From: JADJLQ01 sp044227925 | GTDB taxonomy: Bacteria > Bacteroidota > Bacteroidia > Chitinophagales > Saprospiraceae | NCBI GenBank assembly: GCA_044227925.1 | Contig: JBGAVW010000005.1 | Location: 62,001 to 126,000, forward strand | Reading direction: 5' to 3' | Length of the DNA: 64,000 nt | Part shown: positions 7,987 through 19,181 of the stretch, piece after piece | Layout of the letters: each line of letters starts with the position of its first letter | How positions within the stretch are numbered: the stretch's first letter is position 1 | Notes under the pieces: model-generated | The model's input: only the letters and a program-made list of their open reading frames with translations | What the model was told of the DNA's origin: nothing | Database searches by the model: none | Translations under genes and position numbers: made by a program

Positions 7987-10005
7987 ATGAGATTATTTGC
8001 ATTGTTTTTATTGTTGGCTCTCAGCACTCAGGTATCTGCTCAGGATAGTGTATTGACCGAAAGCAGCATTCAGACACAATCTATATTTATTGAAGCTATT
8101 CGAAACAAACTAATTGATCGTCACGACCTCTCCGTGCCTCAATTTCGCGAAATAATAAAGAAAGAACCAAAAAATCATGTGGTATGGTATGAGCTTGGTT
8201 TTGGTTTGTATAAATCTAAGCAATTGGATGAAGCCCTCGATGCTGCTAAAAAAGCAAATGAATTGCATGCCAATGAAAAACAATACCTCTCCCTCTTAGC
8301 TACCATTTATCACCAAAAGCAAGATTTTTTGCTTGAGGCAGGGATATACAAAAAAATACAATCTTTGGATCCATACAGTGAATCCACTTATGTACTATGG
8401 ACAGATGCTTTAAAAGCCGAAGGTAAGTGGGAAGAAGCCATTAAAACATTGGATTTGATGGAACAAAAAAAAGGGGTAAATGAAATCAGCTCATTGCAAA
8501 AGGCCAGTTTATACAGTCAGCTTGGTAAGGCAAAAGAAGAAGAGAATGAATTGATAAAATTGAATAATGTTTTTCCAGGGGATACCAAATACTTACATGC
8601 ATTGGCCTCCTTTTACACCAAATCTCAAAAACAGGAAAAGGCAGAGGATGTTTATAAAAAAATTCTTGCGATTAATCCCTCTGACGAAAGAGCTTCGCTG
8701 GCTATGGCAAATAAATTTAAGCAATCAGGCCAGGATGATCAATACCTCCAGTCCATTTCCGGATTGATAGAAAATCCCTCCATTTCTCTAGACGCCAAGA
8801 TATTGGAATTGATCCCTTTTATCAATAAAGCATTGAATTCACACGATAGCAGTTTATTGAAAATACTCGAAAAGCATGCAGTCAGCCTTTCTAAGTCGGC
8901 ACCGGACAATCCTAAATCTCTCGCTTTGCTTGGTGATGTCTTTGTTGCACAGCGTAAAGATTACGATGCTTTCATTTCTTATGAGAAGGCTATAAAAGCG
9001 GGTAACTGTCCTAAATCGGTATGGTCTAATTTCCTTGATTTATCTTCCAGGTTTTTGCCGGATGCAGAGCATATTGAAAATGTAGAAAAAGCTTTTGATC
9101 TGTTCCCAAATGAACCCACCTATGCTTTACAATACAGCAAAGCACTGATTTGGTCTGGACGGGCTGGTGAGGCAAAAAGTATCGTAATGCAAGCCGGATT
9201 GATGATCGGGGATCAAAAAAATTATAAACCCTCTCTCCAGGCATTAAAATATATTTTAGCTGAAGAAGACAAAGATCAAACTATGATAGTTGATTTATCT
9301 AAAGATCCCTCATTGCTTTCATCAGTCAACGCTCAAAAACTGGTTATAGATTATTTTCTCAATAAAAAAGAGCAGCCAGGTAAAGCAGGACTTTGGATTG
9401 ATATCGCAAACAAATTGGAACCGAAAGATGAAGTATTGAAAAAACTCAAAATTGAAGCTGAATCAAAGAGTAAAACACAAAAAGAAATTAAAATCGAAGG
9501 AGATGTATCTAATCCATTAGGACAGGCAAAAAAACTAATGGAGGAAGGAGATTATGGCTCTGCAATAAATAAATTCATGGAAGCATATGAATCATCTGCT
9601 TTCAATAATGCCTCTAAAGCAGAAATGATGCTTTCTATCGCAAACATTTTATACAGAAAACAAGGAAAATATGCCGAAGCCAGACAAGCATCTTTGAAAG
9701 CTGCAGAGTTAAGACCCGATTGGGGGGCTCCTTATATTTTAATTGGTGATATTTATTTGGGCACTGCAAGAAATTGTAGGGATGAGTGGGGATCGCGTTT
9801 GGCCGTACTGGCTGCCATTGATAAATATCAGATGGCAAAATCTGTTGATGCTTCAAGTACTGAGGATGTTAAGGATAGAGTTGATCGTATATCTTCAGCT
9901 ATGCCCGACAAATCAGAAGGTTTCATCAGAGGAGTTAATGAAGGTTCAGCCTTGAAAGTCCCATGTTGGATAGATGAGACCGTTAAAATCAGATACAAAG
10001 ATTAA
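7987..10005 (+). CDS. Exported tetratricopeptide-repeat protein
   Basis: A 672-residue protein with a signal peptide (MRLFALFLLLALSTQVSAQ) and TPR helices through most of its length, for example VWYELGFGLYKSKQLDEALDAAKKA and PTYALQYSKALIWSGRAGEA. TPR arrays scaffold protein contacts; partners are unknown. The C terminus has the NCRDEWGSRLAVLAAIDKYQMAK segment common in Bacteroidota envelope TPR proteins. I chose the ATG at 7987 over an in-frame TTG at 7975, which would lie inside the candidate -7 box. It heads a run of five same-strand genes ending at 14029; its stop overlaps an ATG that may open the next gene. Function beyond scaffold is not recognised. Confidence 0.8.
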   Translation: MRLFALFLLLALSTQVSAQDSVLTESSIQTQSIFIEAIRNKLIDRHDLSVPQFREIIKKEPKNHVVWYELGFGLYKSKQLDEALDAAKKANELHANEKQYLSLLATIYHQKQDFLLEAGIYKKIQSLDPYSESTYVLWTDALKAEGKWEEAIKTLDLMEQKKGVNEISSLQKASLYSQLGKAKEEENELIKLNNVFPGDTKYLHALASFYTKSQKQEKAEDVYKKILAINPSDERASLAMANKFKQSGQDDQYLQSISGLIENPSISLDAKILELIPFINKALNSHDSSLLKILEKHAVSLSKSAPDNPKSLALLGDVFVAQRKDYDAFISYEKAIKAGNCPKSVWSNFLDLSSRFLPDAEHIENVEKAFDLFPNEPTYALQYSKALIWSGRAGEAKSIVMQAGLMIGDQKNYKPSLQALKYILAEEDKDQTMIVDLSKDPSLLSSVNAQKLVIDYFLNKKEQPGKAGLWIDIANKLEPKDEVLKKLKIEAESKSKTQKEIKIEGDVSNPLGQAKKLMEEGDYGSAINKFMEAYESSAFNNASKAEMMLSIANILYRKQGKYAEARQASLKAAELRPDWGAPYILIGDIYLGTARNCRDEWGSRLAVLAAIDKYQMAKSVDASSTEDVKDRVDRISSAMPDKSEGFIRGVNEGSALKVPCWIDETVKIRYKD

Positions 10006-10022
10006 TGCCAGGCATAAATACA

Positions 10023-10787
10023 ATGAATTATAAATCCTATTTGCTCTTCTTTTTTTTCGTTTGTATTTTTTTACTCGTTTCTTGTTCAAAGAAAACTACG
10101 GCCGTTTCTACCTCTGAAAAAGGAATTAAAAAAGATCTTACGGTAGAAAAAGTGATTCAATCTGTAAATTCCAAATCAATACATGGAAAATTCATTCAGG
10201 CAAAAGCGCAGGTGAGCCTGGATGGGAGCGGATTCTTTTCCAGCGGTTCTTTAAATCTTCGTATTGCCAAAGATTCATTAATATGGTTTAGTATTACCAA
10301 ATTAGGCATTGAAATTACCAGGGGTATCATTACCATGGATTCTGCGTTTGCAGTAAATAATTGGGAAAATACATATTGGAAAGGAAGCCTCGAAGACATC
10401 TCTAATCAATACCAGGTGCCGGCTGATTTTAATGAAATTCAATCCATTATCTTACCCTCTTTAAACCCTCAACGTGAATACATGATGAATACACAGCCAC
10501 TGGGGGTAACTATGCAGCAACAAGGATCGTTAATAAAAAAATACAGTATTGATGCATCTTCATTTTTAATTTCATCCATTTTTGTTTCTCATGCCAATTC
10601 AGATTTAAAAGTAAATTATGCCGATTACACACCGAAAGATAATTTTGTATTTCCATTTACTCATACTCATTATACAAGAAATGCAAATGACCTTCATGAG
10701 ACGAAAATTAAATTTTCATCTATTGCAGTAGTAGATAGAATAAATACCCCTTTTTATATACCATCCGATTATGAACTGATCAAATAA
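10023..10787 (+). CDS. DUF4292 family lipoprotein
   Basis: About 254 residues with a lipoprotein signal (MNYKSYLLFFFF...LLVSC, acylated Cys in LVSC) and the DUF4292 body, recognisable from SIHGKFIQAKAQVSLDGSG and DSLIWFSITKLGIEITRGIITMDS. The fold resembles the LolA/LolB lipid-carrier family, so a periplasmic role in lipid or lipoprotein handling is possible but inferred. An ATG at 10005 overlapping the previous stop (TAATG) is an alternative start. I prefer 10023 because it gives a compact lipoprotein signal. The TPR-DUF4292 pairing is common in Bacteroidota, which suggests the two work together. Confidence 0.8.
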   Translation: MNYKSYLLFFFFVCIFLLVSCSKKTTAVSTSEKGIKKDLTVEKVIQSVNSKSIHGKFIQAKAQVSLDGSGFFSSGSLNLRIAKDSLIWFSITKLGIEITRGIITMDSAFAVNNWENTYWKGSLEDISNQYQVPADFNEIQSIILPSLNPQREYMMNTQPLGVTMQQQGSLIKKYSIDASSFLISSIFVSHANSDLKVNYADYTPKDNFVFPFTHTHYTRNANDLHETKIKFSSIAVVDRINTPFYIPSDYELIK

Positions 10788-10808
10788 CTCCCAACTTCAA
10801 CCTTTCCA

Positions 10809-12026
10809 ATGAAAGACAATTTTAATCTCAATAATAAAGCTGCTAATTTTCGACCTGGTTTTGAAGAGAAAGCTGTACTGGTAGGCGCAGCCATCGGTGG
10901 TCAGCAGGAATCTCAGGTAAATGAATACCTCGATGAACTGGAATTTCTCGCTTCCACATCCGGGGCAAAAGTGGTAAAACGTTTTTTTCAAAAATTATCC
11001 CACCCTGACCCCAGGCATTATATTGGAAGTGGTAAACTACAGGAAATCGCTGAATATGTTGAAACTCATCAGATTGATTTGGTCATTTTTGATGATGATC
11101 TGTCTGGAAAACAAACCAATAATGTAGAGGAAGCCGTCAAAGTAAAAGTAGTTGACCGCAGTTCCTTGATCCTCGACATATTTGCAAAAAGAGCCCAGAC
11201 AGCTCAGGCTCGTACCCAGGTAGAACTCGCACAACTACAATATTTATATCCCAGGCTTCGCGGACTGTGGACACACCTTGAAAGACAACGCGGAGGTATT
11301 GGCATGCGGGGTCCGGGTGAGCAGGAAGTAGAGACAGACCGCCGTATTGTAAAGCAAAAAATTGCTTTGCTCAAGGAAAAATTGGAAAAAATAGACCTGC
11401 AGGCAAGTACGCAAAGGCAAAGCAGGGGAGAGCTGATCAGAGTAGCCCTTGTGGGGTATACCAATGTGGGTAAATCCACACTTATGAATCTCATCAGCAA
11501 ATCTACCTTGCTTGCAGAGAATAAATTATTTGCCACACTCGATACCACAGTAAGAAAAGTTTTTTTCGAAGACATGCCTTTTCTTTTATCTGATACGGTT
11601 GGATTCATTCGAAAACTCCCTCACCATTTAGTAGAAAGTTTTAAATCTACCCTGGATGAAGTAAGAGAATGCGATTTATTAATACATGTGGTAGATATAT
11701 CTCATCCGCAATACGAAGACCATATAAAGACGGTGCAACAAACATTAATTGATATTGGGGCAGACAAACACCCGATGCTCCTGGTATTCAATAAAATGGA
11801 TGCCTATCGGGCTACTCATTACGATGATTTATTATCAGAAGAGGAAAAAATCGAATTGGAATCACAATTAAAGGAAATGCTAAACTCAAGATATGAATTT
11901 CCTCAGGTAATGATTTCAGCAGCTTCAAAAGAGAATATTGAAGAGTTTAGAAAAATTCTGGCCCACATGATCAAACAACAATATGTAGTACGGTATCCGT
12001 ACCTGGTAAAATCCTGGTGGAGTTAA
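10809..12026 (+). CDS. hflX: GTPase HflX
   Basis: HflX is a ribosome-associated GTPase that splits stalled 70S ribosomes, notably under heat stress. The 405-residue protein has the N-terminal HflX domain with GSGKLQEI (73-80), the family hallmark RGGIGMRGPGEQEVETDRR (161-179), and the GTPase domain: G1 GYTNVGKS at 216-223, G3 DTVGFIRKLPHHLVESF, and G4 NKMD. It follows the DUF4292 lipoprotein by 21 bp and precedes an M29 aminopeptidase by 18 bp, so it is co-transcribed with envelope and peptidase genes. Confidence 0.96.
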   Translation: MKDNFNLNNKAANFRPGFEEKAVLVGAAIGGQQESQVNEYLDELEFLASTSGAKVVKRFFQKLSHPDPRHYIGSGKLQEIAEYVETHQIDLVIFDDDLSGKQTNNVEEAVKVKVVDRSSLILDIFAKRAQTAQARTQVELAQLQYLYPRLRGLWTHLERQRGGIGMRGPGEQEVETDRRIVKQKIALLKEKLEKIDLQASTQRQSRGELIRVALVGYTNVGKSTLMNLISKSTLLAENKLFATLDTTVRKVFFEDMPFLLSDTVGFIRKLPHHLVESFKSTLDEVRECDLLIHVVDISHPQYEDHIKTVQQTLIDIGADKHPMLLVFNKMDAYRATHYDDLLSEEEKIELESQLKEMLNSRYEFPQVMISAASKENIEEFRKILAHMIKQQYVVRYPYLVKSWWS

Positions 12027-12044
12027 ATTGAAATCCATTTTACC

Positions 12045-13148
12045 ATGCTTACAGATATTGATCTCGCAAATTACAGTAAATTATTGCTGGACTATTGCCT
12101 TGAAATAAGGCCTGGTTCCAAATTATTTATTCAATCTACCACTCTTGCAGAACCTTTAATATTACAATTGTACAAAGGTGCTTTGGAAAGGCAGGCCATA
12201 GCAGAAGTCAATTTTTCATTGGAAGGTCAGGAAAATATTTTTAATAACTATGCACACGCCGACGCTTTGAATTGGGTGAATCCTACCTATATCAAGGCGG
12301 TAAATGAGTTTGATGCATATGTATACATCAGGGCTCCCCATTCGCTCACCACTTACCAACCTATGCCGGCAGAAAAGGCAGAAATAAGAAGGCAAACATT
12401 ATTACCTTACCAACGGATATATAATCAACGTACAGGTAATAGATCGCTCCGGAGATCACTTTGCCAGTATCCTACCCCGGCTTCGGCTATGGATGCATCC
12501 ATGACGGTAGAGCAGTATGAGGATTTTGTGTTGCAATCCTGTTTTCTCAGATCTGCAGATCCCTTTGCATCATGGGTTCAACTTTCAGTAAAGCAGCAAA
12601 AAATAGTAGACTATCTAAATACAGTAAGCCACATACGATATACCAATTCAAAGTCAGATATTACTTTTTCTACCCAAGGCCGTACCTGGATCAACAGCGA
12701 CGGTCGTACCAATATGCCCAGTGGAGAAGTGTATTCCTCTCCAATAGAAGACTCCGTAAATGGACATATCTTTTTTGATTATCCTTTTTTATATCAGCAA
12801 GAGGAGATATCGGGAGTATACCTGGAAGTAAAAGAGGGTAAAGTAATTCAGGCTGTTGCAGAAAGGGGTAATGATATATTAAAAGAAATGCTTACAATAC
12901 CTGGTGCAGATCACTTTGGTGAAGTCGCTATTGGCACAAACCCGAATATTCAGATTCCAACTAAAAATATTCTTTTTGATGAAAAAATGTCGGGTACAGT
13001 ACACATGGCACTGGGACAATCGTATTTACAATGCGGGGGAAAAAACGAATCAGCCTTGCATCAGGATATGATTTGCAATATGAAAGAGGGTGGAGAAATA
13101 TGGGCTGACGGGATTTTGATTTATTCAAACGGTAATTTTTTGATATAA
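12045..13148 (+). CDS. M29 family aminopeptidase
   Basis: A 367-residue metallo-aminopeptidase of the thermophilic M29 (AmpS/AmpT) family, which removes N-terminal residues from peptides in the cytosol. The N-terminal LLDYCLEIRPGSKLFIQ, the NMPSGEVYSSPIEDSVNGHIFFDYP metal-ligand segment, and the C-terminal GTNPNI, HMALGQSY and ALHQDMI elements match the family; the glutamates and histidines there are its two-metal ligands. No signal peptide is present. It lies 18 bp after hflX and 32 bp before an unknown lipoprotein, in the same run of genes. Confidence 0.88.
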   Translation: MLTDIDLANYSKLLLDYCLEIRPGSKLFIQSTTLAEPLILQLYKGALERQAIAEVNFSLEGQENIFNNYAHADALNWVNPTYIKAVNEFDAYVYIRAPHSLTTYQPMPAEKAEIRRQTLLPYQRIYNQRTGNRSLRRSLCQYPTPASAMDASMTVEQYEDFVLQSCFLRSADPFASWVQLSVKQQKIVDYLNTVSHIRYTNSKSDITFSTQGRTWINSDGRTNMPSGEVYSSPIEDSVNGHIFFDYPFLYQQEEISGVYLEVKEGKVIQAVAERGNDILKEMLTIPGADHFGEVAIGTNPNIQIPTKNILFDEKMSGTVHMALGQSYLQCGGKNESALHQDMICNMKEGGEIWADGILIYSNGNFLI

Positions 13149-13180
13149 ACCAAATACAGGATAGATTGCAACTTAATTGA

Positions 13181-14029
13181 ATGAAACACACCACGATTTA
13201 CAACGTAGTCTTCGTATACCTCTTGGTACTCGCCTCATGTTCCTCTAAGCATGCTCTCACCATTTATGAAGATCGGAAAGAAGAGCATTCATATGATACA
13301 CTTACTTTATTTCCTTCAGCAGAAGTTTTTAAGTTAAGACATACTATCTTTAAGGCAGAGAGACCTGCCGTTGGCCCCATGGCAAAAAATAACACAAAAA
13401 ATGTATTTAGCGAAACGGCTATCGGATTTGACATTGGCAATCATTTTTTTGTAGATATGCATGGCAACCTGAGCCTGCGACTCGATTCTGTATTAAGGAT
13501 CGATACGCGGTCCGATTTTAAACTGATTAAAAGCAACCATAAGGGGCTCCCCATTGTATATACCAGGAAAGGATACGAATATAAAATCAGGCACCATGGA
13601 TTATTTCACTTCGAATGGAAGAAAAAAATTCAATCCATACCTGACGGATTTATCTTTGGAAGAAAACACATTCAGAAAAAAATCAGTTTCAATGAATCGG
13701 GAGTCATTGAAAATCAAAGAAACAGGATACACGAGCTACGCAAATTGAATGGCAATACATGCTCCTGGATAAATGGGAAAAAAACAACCTACTTTTATAA
13801 AAATAACGTAACTCTTTTATTGCCAAATCAAATCAGAATAGTCAGGTCCGGGTCAAGATTGTACTACTACCAGGGCATCCGTTTGAAAGGGTATATTCAG
13901 AAGTATGCCAACAGTTGGCAAGTCCATGAAACAGGAAGCAAACCGTACACTATTCAGAAAAAAGATAATTCACTTGAGCTCTGGCAGTCCGGGAATTGGT
14001 TACTTCAAACTTATATTTTCTATCCATAA
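13181..14029 (+). CDS. Lipoprotein of unknown function
   Basis: A 282-residue protein with a clear lipoprotein signal ending in LVLASC. I recognise no domain. The mature part is rich in Lys, Arg, His, Tyr and Asn, with short beta-prone repeats such as HFFVDMHGNLSLRLDSVLRI and LYYYQGIRLKGYIQKYANSW, which suggests an all-beta envelope protein. It is the last gene of the run beginning at 7987, 32 bp after the M29 peptidase. Its start fits the signal peptide. No function is assigned. Confidence 0.7.
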   Translation: MKHTTIYNVVFVYLLVLASCSSKHALTIYEDRKEEHSYDTLTLFPSAEVFKLRHTIFKAERPAVGPMAKNNTKNVFSETAIGFDIGNHFFVDMHGNLSLRLDSVLRIDTRSDFKLIKSNHKGLPIVYTRKGYEYKIRHHGLFHFEWKKKIQSIPDGFIFGRKHIQKKISFNESGVIENQRNRIHELRKLNGNTCSWINGKKTTYFYKNNVTLLLPNQIRIVRSGSRLYYYQGIRLKGYIQKYANSWQVHETGSKPYTIQKKDNSLELWQSGNWLLQTYIFYP

Positions 14030-14321
14030 TATTTAAATTATACAGTGGTTTAGAGTTTCTGTACATTATCTGGTTTTGTATGGGTATGTACCTGGATATT
14101 AAGCGTCTTCTAAATTTATAAAGATTTAGTTTTCCTAACGTTTACAAGTAAGGCTCCAAATATAGAGTTGCTAACAAGTCAAAACCAGTAGTCAAAAAAA
14201 ATAAATAAGGAGCTGGAATTTGGTGTTGAAATTTCAACGTTGATTTTAACCTAACCCTAACTAACATTCCAATTTACTCATTAGTCTTTTAAGTATTAAG
14301 TCATCCTTAAAACTTAATATT
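14030..14321. other. Intergenic region with a perfect 14-bp palindrome
   Basis: About 290 AT-rich bases with no supported gene. It holds the perfect palindrome GTTGAAATTTCAAC at 14225-14238, roughly 84-97 bp before the next ATG. There is no clear -7 box and no T-run after the palindrome, so it looks more like a protein-binding site than a terminator. Confidence 0.4.
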
Positions 14322-15023
14322 ATGAAAACTAAAATTGCTTTTTTCATTCTCTCCACTGTCTTGATTTTTAGCTCTTGTCAAAAAGAAGATCTGGGTGCCA
14401 TAGTAAATGTCAGGATCGATTTGCCATCATTTGATCAGATCAGGCACGATGCCAATTTCGACATTGTCATTTTACAGGGAGCAAAACAATCCATAGAGTT
14501 TGAAGGTCATGAATTGATTCTGGCAGAAACCGATATGAGAGTAGTGAACAGAAAATTGATAATAAGTCAACGTGGTCATTATTGGTCAACAGGTAAATCC
14601 ACTTTATATATCGTTACACCAGATTTGAGTTCAATAGAGACTACTTCTTCGGGAGATATTTATTCGCAAGGCCGTTTTACACCCAATGGCCCATTAGCTC
14701 TTGGCATCAAGTCCAGTGGTGATATAGATATGGATATTGATATCGCAACACTCTTTTCCACCATTGACGGCTCCGGGGATATGCATCTCAGGGGGTATGC
14801 GGATAATCATGATGTTGAAATCAATGGATCTGGTAATGTATATGCATTTTTCCTTGACTCTTACAATGTACGAATCGATCATTATGGTTTTGGAAATGTG
14901 GAGATTCATGCGCAGCGGGATTTATTCGTAAGATTGAGGTCGAATGGCAATATTTACTTCACCGGAAGGCCATTTATCAACTATTTGGTGACCGGATCAG
15001 GCAGATTGATTGATGCTAATTAG
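14322..15023 (+). CDS. Head-GIN (DUF2807) domain lipoprotein
   Basis: A 233-residue lipoprotein (signal ending LIFSSC) followed by a DUF2807/head-GIN beta-helix domain. Evidence is the DQIRHDANFDIVILQG opening, ETTSSGDIYSQG and the successive Ser-Gly-Asp/Asn turns (KSSGDIDM, DGSGDMHL, NGSGNVYA, SNGNIYF). Such proteins are common on Bacteroidota surfaces; a role in adhesion has been suggested but is unproven. The domain is shorter than in many relatives. It stands alone between the hflX operon and rpsA. Confidence 0.85.
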   Translation: MKTKIAFFILSTVLIFSSCQKEDLGAIVNVRIDLPSFDQIRHDANFDIVILQGAKQSIEFEGHELILAETDMRVVNRKLIISQRGHYWSTGKSTLYIVTPDLSSIETTSSGDIYSQGRFTPNGPLALGIKSSGDIDMDIDIATLFSTIDGSGDMHLRGYADNHDVEINGSGNVYAFFLDSYNVRIDHYGFGNVEIHAQRDLFVRLRSNGNIYFTGRPFINYLVTGSGRLIDAN

Positions 15024-15213
15024 CGGATTCAGAGCATGCTTTTTTGTGTTTTCTTTTTACAAAGACCATTCACAAATTATTAATTCAATTAATTTTGGTC
15101 AAAGTAATTAATATATTAATGTATAAAGTTTTATTATTCAGTACTTAAGGACTACTATTCATTGTAGAGGCTGATATACCATCAAATTTTAATATAAATC
15201 TTTGAAAATTTAT

Positions 15214-15243
15214 TTTGAGATGTCACAAAACCTCGTAAATTTG
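15214..15243 (+). promoter_or_regulatory. Promoter of rpsA
   Basis: TTTG (15214-15217), an 18-base spacer and TAAATTTG (15236-15243) form a full Bacteroidota promoter. Predicted start near 15250 leaves a leader of about 34 bases. The geometry is identical to that of the rRNA promoter 2.1 kb downstream. Confidence 0.75.
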
Positions 15244-15283
15244 CACCGCCTTACACGATAGGTATTAAATATTCAACAGAAAC

Positions 15284-17281
15284 ATGCTCGAAGAAAAAGA
15301 TGAAATCCAGGACATGGATGAAAAAACAGGCCTCTCTGAAGAAGGCACTGGTCTCTCTCTGGGATCAGATGTTTCTGAAGAAGAGATAATTGAACCAGAA
15401 CCAATCCCTTTAGAATTAGTTTTAGAACCAGTAGTCGAAGAGTCTTCAGCTCATGATGATTTTAATTGGTCAGCAGGAAACAGAAATACAAGATATTATG
15501 CTCCTGAGGAAAAATCTAATTTGTTATCAAAATATTCGTCTACACTGACTACGCTCGGTGACCACGAAATCATTAAAGGAAGAGTGTCCTCTGTACACGG
15601 TAATGATGTAGTATTGGATATTAATTTTAAATCAGACGGCCTTATTCCTTATGATGAATTTAAGGACATGGGTGATTTAAAAGTAGGTGACCTGGTAGAT
15701 GTGTATGTGGAGACTCAGGAAAATGCAAAAGGTCAGTTGGTGCTTTCAAGAAAGAAAGCAAAATTATTCAAAGCATGGGAAGCATTGGTAGATTCTTTTA
15801 CTAATGGTACTATTATAAAGGGTACAGTAATTTCAAAGACAAAGGGTGGTCTTATAGTAGATGCTAATGGTCTTGAAACATTTTTACCCGGATCGCAAAT
15901 TGATATTAAACCTATCACAGATTACGATCAGTATGTAGGTAAGACGATGGAATTCAAAGTGGTGAAAATCAATGAAACCATCAAAAATGCAGTAATCTCT
16001 CATAAAGCCCTGATCGAAAGTGATCTGGCAGAACAAAGAGATGCCATCATCTCCGGACTTGAGAAAGGTCAGGTATTGGAAGGACAAGTTAAAAATATCA
16101 CCGATTTTGGTGCATTTATGGACTTGGGTGGCGTAGATGGCTTACTTTATATTACAGATATTAGCTGGGGTAGAGTAAATCATCCAAACGAAGTGTTGTC
16201 GATGAACCAAAAACTAAATGTAGTTGTTTTGGATTTCGACGAAAACAAAAAGCGAATTTCATTAGGTCTTAAACAACTTCAACCACATCCATGGGATGTA
16301 TTAGGTGAGACTGTTAAAGAAGGTGACATAGTAAAAGGTAAGATTGTAAACATAGAAGATTACGGAGCTTTCCTTGAAATCAATCCTGGTATCGAAGGTT
16401 TGATTCACGTATCAGAAGTGTCCTGGTCAAATCAACCAGTCAATGCAAGAGAATTCTTCCAAATGGGTCAGGAATTCGAAGCGAAAGTGGTGACTTTGGA
16501 TAAAGATGAGCGTAAGATGTCTTTGAGTTTAAAACAATTAACTCAGGATCCCTGGTCTAAAATTGAAGAGTTGTATCCGCTTAACAGCCGTCATACCGGT
16601 ACAGTTAAAAACTTGACTCCTTACGGGGTGTTTGTTGAATTGGCTGATGGCATTGGTGGTATGATACATATAAGTGATCTGAGCTGGACGAAAAGATTTT
16701 CGCATCCATCCGAATTTGTAAGTATCGGCGACAAAATAGATGTTGCAGTAATCGATATTGACAAGGAAAACAGAAAGCTATCTTTAGGACACAAGCAAGT
16801 AGAGGAAAATCCATGGGATACTTTTGAAAATGTATTCCCTGTAGGCTCCTATCATGAAGCGACCGTGATCAGAAAAGACGATAAAGGTGGTGCAATAGTG
16901 CAGTTGCCATATGGTCTGGAGGCATATGCTCCTCAAAAGCAAATTAAAAAAGATAATGGTTCGTACGCAGAAGTAGAAAATGTACTTACCTTTAAAGTAA
17001 TCGAATTCAACAGAGACGATAAGCGTATATTAGTATCGCATACTCGTTATCTTGAAGATATAAAGAAAGAAGCAAACAAATCTGTAAAATCAACTGAAAA
17101 TACAGAAGAATCTGAAAAGAAGATAGCTTCTAAAGCAGCTAAGACATTAAACACCAAAGCAGAAAAGACTACGCTAGGTGAGTTAGCTGGATTTACTGCC
17201 CTGCAAGAGCAATTAAAGAATAATGCAGGCTCTGCTGTATCTAATGAATCAACCGATTCAAAAGAAACAGAAGAAAAATAA
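15284..17281 (+). CDS. rpsA: 30S ribosomal protein S1
   Basis: bS1 binds mRNA and helps load it on the 30S subunit. The 665-residue protein has an acidic N-terminal tail of about 90 residues, then six S1 RNA-binding repeats (about 95-165, 178-247, 262-332, 347-418, 434-505, 521-592) and a Lys/Glu-rich tail. Repeats 3-5 carry the clearest S1 cores (ITDFGAFMDLG, IEDYGAFLEI, LTPYGVFVEL). The length exceeds E. coli S1 (557) mainly through the two tails, as in other Bacteroidota. It has its own promoter and lies directly upstream of the rRNA operon on the same strand. Confidence 0.96.
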   Translation: MLEEKDEIQDMDEKTGLSEEGTGLSLGSDVSEEEIIEPEPIPLELVLEPVVEESSAHDDFNWSAGNRNTRYYAPEEKSNLLSKYSSTLTTLGDHEIIKGRVSSVHGNDVVLDINFKSDGLIPYDEFKDMGDLKVGDLVDVYVETQENAKGQLVLSRKKAKLFKAWEALVDSFTNGTIIKGTVISKTKGGLIVDANGLETFLPGSQIDIKPITDYDQYVGKTMEFKVVKINETIKNAVISHKALIESDLAEQRDAIISGLEKGQVLEGQVKNITDFGAFMDLGGVDGLLYITDISWGRVNHPNEVLSMNQKLNVVVLDFDENKKRISLGLKQLQPHPWDVLGETVKEGDIVKGKIVNIEDYGAFLEINPGIEGLIHVSEVSWSNQPVNAREFFQMGQEFEAKVVTLDKDERKMSLSLKQLTQDPWSKIEELYPLNSRHTGTVKNLTPYGVFVELADGIGGMIHISDLSWTKRFSHPSEFVSIGDKIDVAVIDIDKENRKLSLGHKQVEENPWDTFENVFPVGSYHEATVIRKDDKGGAIVQLPYGLEAYAPQKQIKKDNGSYAEVENVLTFKVIEFNRDDKRILVSHTRYLEDIKKEANKSVKSTENTEESEKKIASKAAKTLNTKAEKTTLGELAGFTALQEQLKNNAGSAVSNESTDSKETEEK

Positions 17282-17303
17282 AAAATAAATTATTTTTTTC
17301 TTC
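17270..17303 (+). terminator. Possible AT-only terminator after rpsA
   Basis: The last bases of rpsA and its stop (GAAGAAAAATAA) can pair with the T-rich sequence at 17290-17303, leaving a short loop. There is no GC stem beyond two G-C pairs, so it would be weak. Confidence 0.3.
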
Positions 17304-17311
17304 AAAAATTA

Positions 17312-17341
17312 TTTGAATTAGAAAAAAGTTTTATATCTTTG
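17312..17341 (+). promoter_or_regulatory. Promoter of the rRNA operon
   Basis: TTTG (17312-17315), 18 bases, then TATCTTTG (17334-17341), a perfect TAnnTTTG box. Transcription should begin near 17348, about 118 bases before 16S. An AT-rich stretch precedes it. Confidence 0.75.
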
Positions 17342-17401
17342 CGTCCCGCAATCAAAGGAAAGCGGAAACGAGATGAAAATCTCGCGCAAAAAACAACAAC
17401 A

Positions 17402-17453
17402 AGATCATTGACAAGGAGGGAGAAAGAGGAAGGAAAGGTACAAATACGAAATG
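17402..17453 (+). promoter_or_regulatory. rRNA leader: boxA-like site and 5' arm of the 16S processing stalk
   Basis: AGATCATTGACA (17402-17413) resembles the boxA-type antitermination element found before Bacteroidota rRNA genes. The purine-rich stretch from 17407 to 17453 is complementary, with small gaps, to 19083-19125 in the 16S-23S spacer. Together they would loop out the 16S precursor as a double-stranded stalk, a typical RNase III substrate. Confidence 0.6.
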
Positions 17454-17465
17454 AAAGAGTCATGA

Positions 17466-19003
<1,538 letters not shown>

Positions 19004-19082
19004 AGAGTACGACAATTCTTAGTTTTATTTAATTTTTTTTTTATTCAACCAAGATCAGTACAAACAATTTAATTCAATTCGA

Positions 19083-19125
19083 CATTTCGTGTACCTTTTC
19101 CTCTTTCTCCCCTCTCTTGTTCAAT
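19083..19125 (+). other. 3' arm of the 16S processing stalk in the spacer
   Basis: This pyrimidine-rich stretch is complementary to the leader at 17407-17453, including a CTCTTTCTCC core. The whole 16S-23S spacer (about 19004-19284) shows no tRNA cloverleaf, unlike the usual Ile/Ala tRNA pair. Confidence 0.6.
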
Positions 19126-19181
19126 ATAAAAGCTATTGTATTTTTTATTGATAAATCAAACGTGGAATTATCAATTACAAA

